Assembly: GCF_900101045.1 (NCBI RefSeq) | Contig: NZ_FNFN01000007.1 | Span: 62,001-126,000, forward strand | Source of the DNA: Nocardioides sp. YR527 | Lineage (GTDB): Bacteria; Actinomycetota; Actinomycetes; Propionibacteriales; Nocardioidaceae | Direction: 5' to 3' | DNA length: 64,000 nt | Shown: piece after piece, positions 32,430-41,720 of the stretch | How the letters are laid out: each line of letters starts with the position of its first letter | Numbering within the stretch: position 1 is the first letter of the stretch | Program-made: the position numbers and the translations under genes | Notes under the pieces: generated by a model | Databases searched by the model: none | Seen by the model: the letters and a program-made list of their open reading frames with translations, nothing else | Told to the model about the DNA's origin: nothing

Positions 32430-33470
32430 ATGGCGACAGACAGCACGGCCTCGGGGCCAGCGACACGGCGAGGGGCCTCTCAGGCCGACGTTGCCCGGAT
32501 CGCTGGGGTATCGGGACAGACGGTCTCGCGGGTCGCGAACGGCGCCCGCTACGTCGACGCAGCCACCCGGGAGCGGGTGCTGTCCGCGATGCGCGAGGTC
32601 GGGTACCGGCCCAACCGGGCGGCCCGGGCGCTGCGCAGCGGACGGTTCCAGAGCATCGGCGTGATCGCGTTCGAGCTCTCCAGCGTCGGCACCACCCACA
32701 CGCTCGACGCGATCGCGGCCGCCGCCACCCAGACCGGGTACGCCATCAACCTGCTGCCCGTGCTGGACGCCACCCAGGACGCCGTTCGAGCAGCGTTCGA
32801 CCAGCTCGGCGAGCAGACGGTGGACGGCATCATCATCCTGGTCGAGACCCACCGGCTCGACGGCGTAGCCGTGCCGGAGGGACTACCGGTGGTCGTGGTC
32901 GACTCCAGCGCGGAGTACGACTACCCGATCGTCGACAACGACCAGGCCCTCGGAGCACGGTTGGCCACCGAGCACCTGCTCGACCTCGGTCACGAGACCG
33001 TCTGGCACGTCGCCGGGCCCGAGCTGTCCTACTCCGCGCGGCGCCGCCGGACGTCGTGGCAGAAGACGCTCGAGGCCCACGGCCGAACGGTGCCACCAGT
33101 GCTGCCGGGCGACTGGTCGACCGGAGCCGGCTACGAGGCCGGCCTCCGGCTGGCCGACAACGAGGAGGTGACCGCGGTGTTCACCGCGAACGACCAGATG
33201 GCCCTGGGAGTTCTCAGAGCCCTGCACGAGCGCGGTCGCCGGGTCCCCGACGACGTCAGCGTCGTCGGCTTCGACGACATGGAGGAGGCGGCGTACTTCT
33301 GGCCGCCACTGACCACCGTCCACCAGTCGTTCGACGAGGTCGGCAGGGGCGCCGTCGACGCCCTGATCCGGGAGATCCAGTCCGGCGAGCACGAGCACCA
33401 GGAGGCCCTGGTGCGGCCCCGACTGGTAGTCCGGGCCAGCACCGCCCCGCCCCGGGGGACGACCGCATGA
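32430..33470 (+). CDS. LacI-family transcriptional repressor of the galactoside locus
   Basis: A 346-residue repressor. The N-terminal HTH SQADVARIAGVSGQTVSRVA, hinge GYRPNRAARALRSGRF and a periplasmic-binding-like effector domain (QSIGVIAFELSSVG to VSVVGFDDMEEAAYFWPPLT) are complete. It likely binds O1/O2 and releases them on binding a galactoside or galactose. It is the first gene of the rightward operon: its TGA overlaps the ATG of the GH42 gene, so it controls its own expression together with the two glycosidases and the divergent importer. Confidence 0.93.
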   Translation: MATDSTASGPATRRGASQADVARIAGVSGQTVSRVANGARYVDAATRERVLSAMREVGYRPNRAARALRSGRFQSIGVIAFELSSVGTTHTLDAIAAAATQTGYAINLLPVLDATQDAVRAAFDQLGEQTVDGIIILVETHRLDGVAVPEGLPVVVVDSSAEYDYPIVDNDQALGARLATEHLLDLGHETVWHVAGPELSYSARRRRTSWQKTLEAHGRTVPPVLPGDWSTGAGYEAGLRLADNEEVTAVFTANDQMALGVLRALHERGRRVPDDVSVVGFDDMEEAAYFWPPLTTVHQSFDEVGRGAVDALIREIQSGEHEHQEALVRPRLVVRASTAPPRGTTA

Positions 33471-35527
33471 GCCGGCGACTCCACCGCTGGGTGCGATGGC
33501 CCGAGTCGCTCGCGATCGAGAACGCTCGCGGACCGCTCGGCTTCGGGGCCGACTACAACCCCGACCAGTGGGAACGGGAGGTGTGGAACGAGGACGTCCG
33601 GCTGATGCGTCAGGCCGGGGTGAACATCGTCTCCCTCGGGATCTTCTCGTGGGCCCGCCTGCAGCCGACCGCGGACACCTGGGACTTCGCGTGGCTCGAC
33701 GAGGTGATGGACCTCCTGCACGCCCACGGCATCGCCGTCGACCTCGCCACCGCGACCGCCTCGCCGCCGCCCTGGTTGAGCACCGGGCACCCGGAGATCC
33801 TTCCGGTCACGCGCACCGGCGAGACCATGTGGCCGGGCGCCCGGCAGCACTGGCGACCGACGTCACCGGTGTTCCGACAGCACGCCCTGGCGCTCGTCGA
33901 GAAGATGGCGAGCCGGTACGCCCAGCACCCGGCGCTCGCCGCCTGGCACGTCTCCAACGAGCTCGGTTGCCACAATCTCTACGACTACTCCGACGACGCC
34001 GCGGCAGCTTTCCGCACCTGGCTCGCGCAGAGGTACGGCGACCTCGACGGGCTCAACCGCGCCTGGGGCACCGCGTTCTGGTCGCAGCGCTACAGCGACT
34101 GGAGCCAGGTGCTGCCGCCGCGACTGACGCCCACCATCCCCAACCCGACGCACCAGCTCGACTTCAAGAGGTTCTCCTCCGACGCCCTCAAGGACTACCT
34201 GCGCTCCGAGCGGGAGATCCTCGACCGGCTGACTCCTGACGTGCCGGTGACCACGAACTTCATGGTGATGGCCCACTTCGACGGCATCGACTACGCCGAC
34301 TGGGCGGCCGAGGTCGACTTCGTCTCCAACGACCACTACACGCTCGTCGAGGACCACGCCCGCGACGAGCTGTCGTTCTCGGCCAACCTCACCGGCGGCA
34401 TCGCCGGCGGTGAGCCGTGGTTCCTGATGGAACACTCGACCAGCGCGGTCAACTGGCGCGCGATCAACCCGCCCAAGGCGGACGGCGCACTGGTGCGAGA
34501 CTCGCTCACCCACGTGGCGCACGGTGCGGACGCCGTCTGCTTCTTCCAGTGGCGGCAGTCCCTCGCCGGCGCGGAGAAGTACCACTCGGCGATGGTGCCC
34601 CACGCCGGCGAGGACAGCGAGGTCTATCGGACGGTGGTCCGACTGGGCGGGCACCTCGAGCGGCTCGCCTCCGTCGTCGGGTCGCGGCGCCAGCAGGCCC
34701 GGGCCGCGATCCTCTTCGACATCGAGTCGTCGTGGACCCTCGACCTGGAGGCCAACCCGAGCTCCTCGGTGAGCCATCGGGCGGAGGCGCTGGACTGGTA
34801 CGTCGCGTTCCTCGCGCTCGGGGTCCGGGCCGATGTCCTGCCTGTCGGCGCGCCGCTCGACGGGTACGACATGGTGGTGGCGCCGGTGCTGCACGTGATG
34901 CCGGCTGCGACGGCCGACCAGCTGAGGACGTTCGTCGACCGTGGTGGCCACCTGGTCACGACGTACTTCTCCGGCGTCGTGGACGAGAACAACCACGTGT
35001 GGCCGGGTGGCTACCCGGGCGCGCAGCGCGATGTGCTCGGCATCCGCATCGAGGAGTTCGGGCCGCTCCTGGACGGGTGCGAGGTCGTTCTCGACGACGG
35101 CAGCACCGGGATGCTGTGGACCGACCGGATCACCGCGACGACTCCCGACACGCAGGTCCTCGCGACGTACAAGACCGGGCTGCAGGCGGGCCGCCCCGCA
35201 GTGACCCGACGGGCCCTGGCTCACGGCTCGGCCACCTACGTCTCCACCCGGTTGGGTGCGGATGGTCTCGAGCCGCTGCTGGCCCGACTGCTCGAGGCCG
35301 CCGGGGTGGGCAGCGAGCTGCCCGCGGGGCTGCGCGGCAGGGTGGAGCTCGCCATCCGCACAGACGGCGAGAGGGAGTACTGGTTCCTGGTCAACCGGAC
35401 CGACGACGTGGTCGATCTCGGCGACCTGGTCGGCCTCGGCGAGCAGATGTTCTCCTCGGCTGCCGATCGCGGCGTCGCCGAGCTGACGGGCTCCGGGGTG
35501 GCCGTGTTCACCCGCTCCGCCCGATGA
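33467..35527 (+). CDS. GH42 beta-galactosidase
   Basis: A 686-residue GH42 enzyme starting at the ATG in a 4-nt overlap with the repressor gene. LGFGADYNPDQWEREVWNED is the family N-terminus; acid/base Glu165 is in WHVSNELGCHN and nucleophile Glu322 in WFLMEHSTSAVNWR. The TIM barrel is followed by the trimerisation domain and a small C-terminal beta domain. No signal peptide, so it works inside the cell on imported beta-galactosides. It overlaps the GH36 gene by 4 nt. Confidence 0.94.
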   Translation: MSRRLHRWVRWPESLAIENARGPLGFGADYNPDQWEREVWNEDVRLMRQAGVNIVSLGIFSWARLQPTADTWDFAWLDEVMDLLHAHGIAVDLATATASPPPWLSTGHPEILPVTRTGETMWPGARQHWRPTSPVFRQHALALVEKMASRYAQHPALAAWHVSNELGCHNLYDYSDDAAAAFRTWLAQRYGDLDGLNRAWGTAFWSQRYSDWSQVLPPRLTPTIPNPTHQLDFKRFSSDALKDYLRSEREILDRLTPDVPVTTNFMVMAHFDGIDYADWAAEVDFVSNDHYTLVEDHARDELSFSANLTGGIAGGEPWFLMEHSTSAVNWRAINPPKADGALVRDSLTHVAHGADAVCFFQWRQSLAGAEKYHSAMVPHAGEDSEVYRTVVRLGGHLERLASVVGSRRQQARAAILFDIESSWTLDLEANPSSSVSHRAEALDWYVAFLALGVRADVLPVGAPLDGYDMVVAPVLHVMPAATADQLRTFVDRGGHLVTTYFSGVVDENNHVWPGGYPGAQRDVLGIRIEEFGPLLDGCEVVLDDGSTGMLWTDRITATTPDTQVLATYKTGLQAGRPAVTRRALAHGSATYVSTRLGADGLEPLLARLLEAAGVGSELPAGLRGRVELAIRTDGEREYWFLVNRTDDVVDLGDLVGLGEQMFSSAADRGVAELTGSGVAVFTRSAR

Positions 35528-37668
35528 CCGACGAGCGCGCCCGCGGCGTGCACCTCCGGCGCGGCGACACCAGCCTGGTCGTCCGGCTGGACTCCACCGA
35601 GCTCCCGTGCGTCCTCCACTGGGGACCGGATCTCGGCGAGACCGCGGTCGAGCACCTTCCCGACCTTCTCCGCTCGCTGGAGATGCCGAGCCTCGACGGG
35701 GCGATCTACCAGCACTCGTGGGCATCCGTGCTGCCGCAGCAGACCAGTGGCTGGGTGGGTCGCCCGGGTCTGCTGGGCAGCCGCGCCGGCCAGGCCTGGG
35801 CGCTCACCTTCGACTCGGTGGACCACACGGTCACCGAGTCGACCGACTGCACCCGGCTCACCAGCGTCGCGCTGGACAAGCCGGCCGGGGTGGAGGTCAC
35901 CACCGAGATCGAGCTGTTCGGGAACGGTCTGCTGCGCCTCCGTGCGTCCGTGCGGAACCTCGGGGCGACGCCGTACGCGGTGACGCTGCTCGAGCCGGCT
36001 CTGCCGGTGCCGGCCGAGGCCGACGAGCTCCTCGACATGGCGGGGCGGCACGCCCACGAGCGCACCCCGCAGCGCCACGCGTTCACCCAGGGACAGCACG
36101 TCCGCGAGGCCTGGGGCGGTCGTCCCGGCCACGACTCGGCCACCGTGCTGTGTGCCGGCCGGTCCGGTTTCGGCTTCCGCGCCGGCCGGGTCTGGGGCGT
36201 TCACCTCGGCTGGAGCGGCAACCAGGTGCTCTGCGCCGAGAGCTCCTTCACGGGCTGGAAGCTGCTGCGCGGAGGCGAGCTGCTCATGCCCGGCGAGATG
36301 GTGCTGGGCCACGACGAGACCTATGCCTCGCCCTGGCTCTACGCCTCCTGGGGCGAGGGGCTCGATGCCTTCTCCGGCCGCTTCCACGAGCACCTGAGGG
36401 CGCGGGTCGTGCACCCACGGCGCGCGCGACCCGTACTCCTCAACACCTGGGAGGCGGTCTACTTCGACATGGACATGCAGAAGCTGATCGAGCTCGCCGA
36501 GCGTGCGGCCGACCTGGGCGTCGAGCGCTATGTCCTCGATGACGGCTGGTTCAAGGGGCGGCGTGCCCCGACGAGCTCACTGGGCGACTGGGTGGTGGAC
36601 GAGGACGTGTTCCCGGACGGTCTCACCCCGCTGGTGAAGACCGTGCAGGGCCTGGGAATGGAGTTCGGGCTGTGGTTCGAGCCCGAGATGGTCAGCCTCG
36701 ACTCCGACGTGGCCCGGGAGCATCCCGAGTGGATCCTCGGCACCCACGCCGGTCCCGGCATCAGTTCGCGCAACCAGCACGTCCTCGACCTCTCCGACCC
36801 GGACGCCTGGGACCACGTGTTCGGTCAGATCTCGGCGTTGGTGGACCGCTACGACATCGCCTACATCAAGTGGGACCACAACCGTGCGCTGACCGGCGCG
36901 GGCCGCGGTCGGGACCACAGGCCCGCGGTCCACCTGCAGACACTCGCGACCTATCGCCTGATGGACGCGCTCCGTGCCGAGCATCCCGGGCTCGAGATCG
37001 AGTCCTGCTGCGGGGGTGGCGGGCGCCTCGATCTGGGAGTCCTCGAGCGGACCGACCGGGCCTGGGTCTCCGACTGCATCGACGCGCACGAAGGCCACCG
37101 TCTGGTCCGGTGGACCGGGCTGACCCTCCCGCCCGAGCTGATGGGCACCCACGTGGGATCGAGCACCGACCACACCACCGGACGCCGGCACACCCTGCGC
37201 TTCCGCGCCGGCACCGCCATGTGGGGACACCTCGGCATCGAGTGGGACCTCACCGCCATGACGGACGAGGAGCGCGAGGAGCTCCGGGCCTGGATCGCGC
37301 TGCACAAGCAGTTCCGTGGCCTGCTCCACTCCGGCCGCGTCGTGCGGGCGGACACCGTGCCCGACGGTCTGCAGCTGGACGGCGTGGTCGCCCCTGACGG
37401 GCGCGAGGCGCTGTTCCGTCTCTCGGCACTCGACCTCACCCTGGGCCAGCCGGCCGGCCGCATCCGGTTCCCCGGCCTGACCCCGGAGACGGCGTACCGA
37501 GTGACGCCGGTGCCTCTTGCGGTGTCGCCCACGCACAGCCCCCGACCCACGTGGCACGACGGCGGCGCGGTGATGAGCGGGCGACTGCTCGACGAGGTCG
37601 GCGTGGTCGCGCCCCTGCTGGAGGCCGACGACCTGGTCATCGTGCACCTGGTCGCAGAGGTGGCGTGA
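35524..37668 (+). CDS. GH36 alpha-galactosidase
   Basis: A 714-residue GH36 enzyme without signal peptide. The beta-sandwich N-terminal domain is followed by a TIM barrel with VLDDGWFKGRR, the nucleophile Asp451 in YIKWDHNRAL and the acid/base Asp517 in VSDCIDAHEGHR; ESCCGGGGRLDLG completes the substrate site. It releases galactose from melibiose/raffinose-type alpha-galactosides. The start ATG overlaps the GH42 stop. Having alpha- and beta-galactosidases in one operon suggests the locus handles mixed plant galactosides. Confidence 0.94.
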   Translation: MTDERARGVHLRRGDTSLVVRLDSTELPCVLHWGPDLGETAVEHLPDLLRSLEMPSLDGAIYQHSWASVLPQQTSGWVGRPGLLGSRAGQAWALTFDSVDHTVTESTDCTRLTSVALDKPAGVEVTTEIELFGNGLLRLRASVRNLGATPYAVTLLEPALPVPAEADELLDMAGRHAHERTPQRHAFTQGQHVREAWGGRPGHDSATVLCAGRSGFGFRAGRVWGVHLGWSGNQVLCAESSFTGWKLLRGGELLMPGEMVLGHDETYASPWLYASWGEGLDAFSGRFHEHLRARVVHPRRARPVLLNTWEAVYFDMDMQKLIELAERAADLGVERYVLDDGWFKGRRAPTSSLGDWVVDEDVFPDGLTPLVKTVQGLGMEFGLWFEPEMVSLDSDVAREHPEWILGTHAGPGISSRNQHVLDLSDPDAWDHVFGQISALVDRYDIAYIKWDHNRALTGAGRGRDHRPAVHLQTLATYRLMDALRAEHPGLEIESCCGGGGRLDLGVLERTDRAWVSDCIDAHEGHRLVRWTGLTLPPELMGTHVGSSTDHTTGRRHTLRFRAGTAMWGHLGIEWDLTAMTDEEREELRAWIALHKQFRGLLHSGRVVRADTVPDGLQLDGVVAPDGREALFRLSALDLTLGQPAGRIRFPGLTPETAYRVTPVPLAVSPTHSPRPTWHDGGAVMSGRLLDEVGVVAPLLEADDLVIVHLVAEVA

Positions 37669-37804
37669 ACCCAGGGCCGACCGCTACGGCACCCGGGTTT
37701 CATCGCGCGTTCGCGCCGTGTTCGTGGAGCCACGCTCGACGTGACGTACGGGTCCGGTTGTCTGACTCACGGTGTCAAACGTCCCCAGCAACAGGATCCC
37801 CCAC

Positions 37805-38623
37805 ATGAACCAGATCAAGTTGGTCGTCGCGGGCGCAGTGGCCCTTCTCGGCACGATCGCCTTCAGCGGACACTTCTCGGACCCAGCACCATCCGCCAGC
37901 GGACAGGCCAGCGCCGCGGTCAGCAGCAGCAACACCCTTCGGATCGGTGTCGACAGCACCGAACCCGTCTACTTCGAGAGCGGCGGCGCGACCAAGGGCT
38001 TCGACTACGAGATGGCGCACAGCGTCGCCGAAGGCATGGGCGTCGAGCCTGAGTTCGTGGCGATGGACTTCAACGAGCTCTTCCCGGCCCTGCGAGCGGG
38101 AGAGATCGACATGATCGGGGCCCAGGTCACGAGCACCTCCGAGCTCGAGCGGGAGTTCGACTTCAGCGCGCCCTACTTCTCGACGTACGTCGCCTTCCTG
38201 ACCCCCGAGGGATCGACCATCCGGACGCGCGGTGACGTCAACGGGAAGAGGATCGCGGTCGTCGACGGCTCCGTCCAAGGGTCCTATCTCGAAGAGAAGT
38301 ACCACGACGTCGAGATCGTCAGAGCCCCTGACGTGGGCGCTGCCATCGAGCTGATCGGGCGAGGCGAAGCGGACGCGTTGTTCCATGGAGCTCCTTACGC
38401 TCAGTCGATCATCAAAAGCGCACCGATAGCCCTGGAAGAGCCGATCGTCTACCCGGTCAAGGACGCCCCGATCGGATTCGTGATCCGCTCCGGCGACCAG
38501 CGCAAAGAAGAGATCGACGAGGTCCTGAAGGACATGGTCCTCGACGGCGAGTGGCTGAGGATCAAGACCTCCTACTTCGAGGCGGACCCGCTCTCCGACG
38601 TGTTCCGCGACAAGGGATCCTGA
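37805..38623 (+). CDS. Solitary amino-acid-type substrate-binding protein (SBP_bac_3)
   Basis: A 272-residue extracellular binding protein. ATG 37805 is chosen since the hydrophobic segment QIKLVVAGAVALLGTIAF follows directly; a GTG 11 codons upstream is possible. No lipobox cysteine is seen, so it is either secreted or anchored by the N-terminal helix. Family blocks: LRIGVDSTEPVYFESGGATK, KGFDYEMAHSVAEGMG, LFPALRAGEIDMIGAQ and GKRIAVVDGSVQGSYL. The ligand-binding Arg of amino-acid binders is not evident. No permease or ATPase gene is nearby, so it may serve sensing or a distant transporter. Confidence 0.85.
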   Translation: MNQIKLVVAGAVALLGTIAFSGHFSDPAPSASGQASAAVSSSNTLRIGVDSTEPVYFESGGATKGFDYEMAHSVAEGMGVEPEFVAMDFNELFPALRAGEIDMIGAQVTSTSELEREFDFSAPYFSTYVAFLTPEGSTIRTRGDVNGKRIAVVDGSVQGSYLEEKYHDVEIVRAPDVGAAIELIGRGEADALFHGAPYAQSIIKSAPIALEEPIVYPVKDAPIGFVIRSGDQRKEEIDEVLKDMVLDGEWLRIKTSYFEADPLSDVFRDKGS

Positions 38624-38677
38624 ACCGGGCCTGCACCGGACCCACCTCCACCGTGGACGCCCTGCGGATCAGCCCGG

Positions 38678-40921
38678 CTAGGAGCCGAGGAGCCCGATCG
38701 AGATGACCTGCCGGACCGCGTCGCTTCGCGAGGAGACGCCCAGCTTGCGGTAGATCGAGGCGACCTGCGAGCTGACGGTGTTGCGGGAGACGAACAGTCG
38801 CTCGCCGATCTCGCCGATCGTGAGGTGGGTCTGGAGGTAGGGCAGCAGGCGCAGCTCGGCCGGGCTCAGGGGCGGCCTTCCCGCGGTGACGCGTTCGGTC
38901 GAGCTGATCCTGGCGCGCAGCCTCGCGACCTGGTCGACCAGAGCCCCGAGGTCCGGGCGGCGCTGCAGTATGTCGTCGATCTCGCGCAGCAGGTGCCGGG
39001 CGGATGTCGAGTCGCCGCGTGCCCAGAGCACCCCGGCCAGCTGGAGGCGGCCCCGCACGGCCAGGTACGGCAGGACGTACGTGCAGGACGGGCGCGCGCG
39101 CATGGCCCGAGTCAGCTGCCGGTCCGCCTCACCGAGATCCCCGTCGTGCATCCCGAGACGGGCAGCGGCCGCGAATGCGAGGACGCTTACCGCGTAGTCG
39201 TACGTCCGATGCTTCTCGACGACGGCGAGGGCGGCGGCCACCCTCTCGCTGGCCTCGTCCCAGCTTCCGCGTTCCATCGCCAACAGCGCGAGTTCCGCGT
39301 GAGCGTTGACGATGGTGTCGGTGTTGCCGACCTCGGCTCCGACGGTGGCGCTCTCGGCGAACAGGGCGGCGGCCCGATCGACGTCACCCAGGAGCAGCTG
39401 CGCCTCAGCGGCACCGGTCAGGGCCGTGTCGCGCCAGGGGCTCCACGGTGGCTCCTGGGCCATGGCGAAGTCGGCGTCACGCATCATCGCCGCAGGTCCC
39501 GCCGGGCACATGGCGGCCCGCAACATGGCGCGCGCGGACTCGAACGAGGCGGTGCCGTCCAGCGGCACCCAGTCGTACTCCGCGGCCTCCGCCACGGCGG
39601 CCCATCGTTGCGCACCCAGCGGGTCGCCGCCCAGGACGCCCATCCAGGCGGCCAGCACGGCCAGGGGAGGATGTTCCTCGATCGCCGAGTCACCGAGCGC
39701 TGACAGCCATCGCCCCACGGTCGACAGCTGCCCGGCGCTGTAGGTCGGCAGCACCAGCTGCGTCGCGATCTGGACGCACCGATCACGCTCGGGCGTGTTC
39801 AACAGGTGCTCGAGGGCCATCGCCGAGGACTCGTTGGCCTCGAACCAGTCCGCGGCCCGCAGGTGCAGCTTCGCGACGACCTCGGGTTCGACCCGACGCA
39901 GCTCGCCGAGCAGGAACTCCCGATACAGCGGGTGGTAGCGGTACCACTCCCGCCGCCGGTCGAGCTGGAGCAGGAACGAGTTGGACCCCTCGAGCGCGAG
40001 GAGCTGTTCCTGACCGTCGGTGTCCCCCGAGAGCGCGTCGCACAGCGAGCCACAGAGCCGGTCGAGCACAGCGGTACGCCGCAGGAACCGCTGCGTCGCC
40101 TGGTCCAGCCCGCTCAGCGACTCCCGATAGAGGTAGTCGGCCACGTACCGGTCGTCGCCGGAGATGCTCGACACGTCCTGCCTGGTGTCCCGAGCGATCG
40201 TCGCGGCGAGGTGCAGGCCGGCCGCCCACCCCTCCGTCCGCTCGGTCACCATCGTCGCCTGGTCGCGAGTGAGGGGTACGTGCGCAGCGGCGAAGATCTG
40301 CTCGGCGCCCGTCACGTCCAGTGCCAGATCGGACGTCAGCACGTCCAGGACCGCGCCGGAGGCGCGCAGCCGAGCCAGATGGGGCTGCTCGACCCGGCTC
40401 GCCGAGACCAGCTGCGAGCCGACCGGGACACCGGAGATGACGACGCTCAGCACGTCGTGGCAGGCCGAGGAGTGCAGCTCGTGCAGGTCGTCCACCATCA
40501 GCACGAAGGGTTGCGGACTCCGACTGAGGGCGGCGGCCAGGCGGGGCGCGGCGCGTCCCAACGGCGAGACGGCCAGGCCGCTCACATCCGCGACCACGCC
40601 CTGCTGATCCGGCACGGCCCGCGCGTACGCCGAGGCGAGCAGCACGAGGAGAGCGCTGGGATCGTCGTCCAGGCGGTCGAGCGACACCCAACCGACCGGG
40701 CGGTCCTCGGCCTGTGCCCACTGCGCCAGGAGGGTGGACTTCCCGTAGCCGGCGGGCGCGGTGACACCGACCGCCGGGGCACCGCTGCTCCGGGCCGCCT
40801 CGATCAGAGGGGCCCTGCTCACCAGGCTGAGCGGCAACTCGGGAACCGAGAGCTTGACGTCCAGCACGACGTCGTCGAGCCCGGCAGCCGCTCGCGCCGA
40901 TTCGCCACCGTCTTCCACCAT
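38678..40921 (-). CDS. Large LuxR-type (LAL/MalT-like) transcriptional regulator
   Basis: A 747-residue regulator. The N-terminal ATPase has Walker A APAGYGKST (about 55-63) and the MalT-like VGWVSLDRLDDDPSALLVLL; the middle is a helical TPR-like repeat region; the C-terminus is a LuxR HTH, LSPAELRLLPYLQTHLTIGE followed by IGERLFVSRNTVSSQVASIY. It should be an ATP-dependent activator responding to a small ligand. Start: ATG 40921; on the minus strand TAGCGT lies 7 nt before the next codon, GTG 40918, which may be the true leaderless start. Its target is unknown. Confidence 0.9.
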   Translation of the reverse strand: MVEDGGESARAAAGLDDVVLDVKLSVPELPLSLVSRAPLIEAARSSGAPAVGVTAPAGYGKSTLLAQWAQAEDRPVGWVSLDRLDDDPSALLVLLASAYARAVPDQQGVVADVSGLAVSPLGRAAPRLAAALSRSPQPFVLMVDDLHELHSSACHDVLSVVISGVPVGSQLVSASRVEQPHLARLRASGAVLDVLTSDLALDVTGAEQIFAAAHVPLTRDQATMVTERTEGWAAGLHLAATIARDTRQDVSSISGDDRYVADYLYRESLSGLDQATQRFLRRTAVLDRLCGSLCDALSGDTDGQEQLLALEGSNSFLLQLDRRREWYRYHPLYREFLLGELRRVEPEVVAKLHLRAADWFEANESSAMALEHLLNTPERDRCVQIATQLVLPTYSAGQLSTVGRWLSALGDSAIEEHPPLAVLAAWMGVLGGDPLGAQRWAAVAEAAEYDWVPLDGTASFESARAMLRAAMCPAGPAAMMRDADFAMAQEPPWSPWRDTALTGAAEAQLLLGDVDRAAALFAESATVGAEVGNTDTIVNAHAELALLAMERGSWDEASERVAAALAVVEKHRTYDYAVSVLAFAAAARLGMHDGDLGEADRQLTRAMRARPSCTYVLPYLAVRGRLQLAGVLWARGDSTSARHLLREIDDILQRRPDLGALVDQVARLRARISSTERVTAGRPPLSPAELRLLPYLQTHLTIGEIGERLFVSRNTVSSQVASIYRKLGVSSRSDAVRQVISIGLLGS

Positions 40922-41123
40922 TCGCACGCTAGAGATCCGAGCAGCCCGACGTCTCACCCCTGCCGGATGACTTGTGGGCAGCACCGCCTCGGCACCGTCC
41001 CCGTTTCACACAATGAGCATGATTCGCCGAGAGGTCCTGCCGACCAGATTGAGAACATCCGTTCACTTCCCGACCCGGGATCGAACCCTCGTGGTCGGCG
41101 ACAGAGGCAAGGAGCACTCCGTC

Positions 41124-41585
41124 ATGACCGAACAGACCACACCCAACGATGGGACCACCTGGCAGGCGGAGGACCCGCCGCCCAGTCGTGCGCAGGAACC
41201 GCCGCCCAGTGGCTTGGCGACCGGCTTCATCATGTTCGCCGGCGTGATGATGATCATGGCCGGCAGCTTCCAGGCCTTCGCCGGCCTCGTCGGCATCTTC
41301 GAGGACGAGTTCTACGTCGCGACCCCCAACTACCTGCTCGAGCTCGATGCCACCACCTGGGGCTGGATCCACCTGGTGCTCGGACTGCTCGTGGTGCTGG
41401 CGGGCTTCGCCGTTCTCAACGGCATGCTCTGGGGTCGCATCATCGGAGTGATCCTGGCCGTGCTGAGTGCCTGCGCCAACTTCGCGTTCCTCCCCTACTC
41501 GCCGTTCTGGTCGACGCTGATCATCGCGGTCGACATCTTCGTCATCTGGGCGCTGACGGCGCACGGTCGCGACATCACCCGCTGA
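41124..41585 (+). CDS. DUF7144-type four-helix membrane protein
   Basis: A 153-residue protein starting at ATG 41124 with GGAG 9 nt upstream. A hydrophilic N-terminus with two PPPS repeats leads to four hydrophobic helices: LATGFIMFAGVMMIMAGSFQ, TWGWIHLVLGLLVVLAGFAV and two more, ending ALTAHGRDITR. The TWGWIHLxxG sequence between helices 1 and 2 marks a common actinobacterial membrane family of unknown function (DUF7144, from memory). It stands alone, 202 bp from the divergent LAL gene. Confidence 0.78.
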   Translation: MTEQTTPNDGTTWQAEDPPPSRAQEPPPSGLATGFIMFAGVMMIMAGSFQAFAGLVGIFEDEFYVATPNYLLELDATTWGWIHLVLGLLVVLAGFAVLNGMLWGRIIGVILAVLSACANFAFLPYSPFWSTLIIAVDIFVIWALTAHGRDITR

Positions 41586-41720
41586 CCTGGTCACCGAACG
41601 ACCGGCTCGGGCGGCGGGACAAGGGTTCGTCCGTTCCGGGTGATGTCTGGGACGGACCCGCCGGACAGCCTGGGCACTGGCCTCGTTCGAAGCCACTCCC
41701 AAGACCACCGAAGGAGTGCC

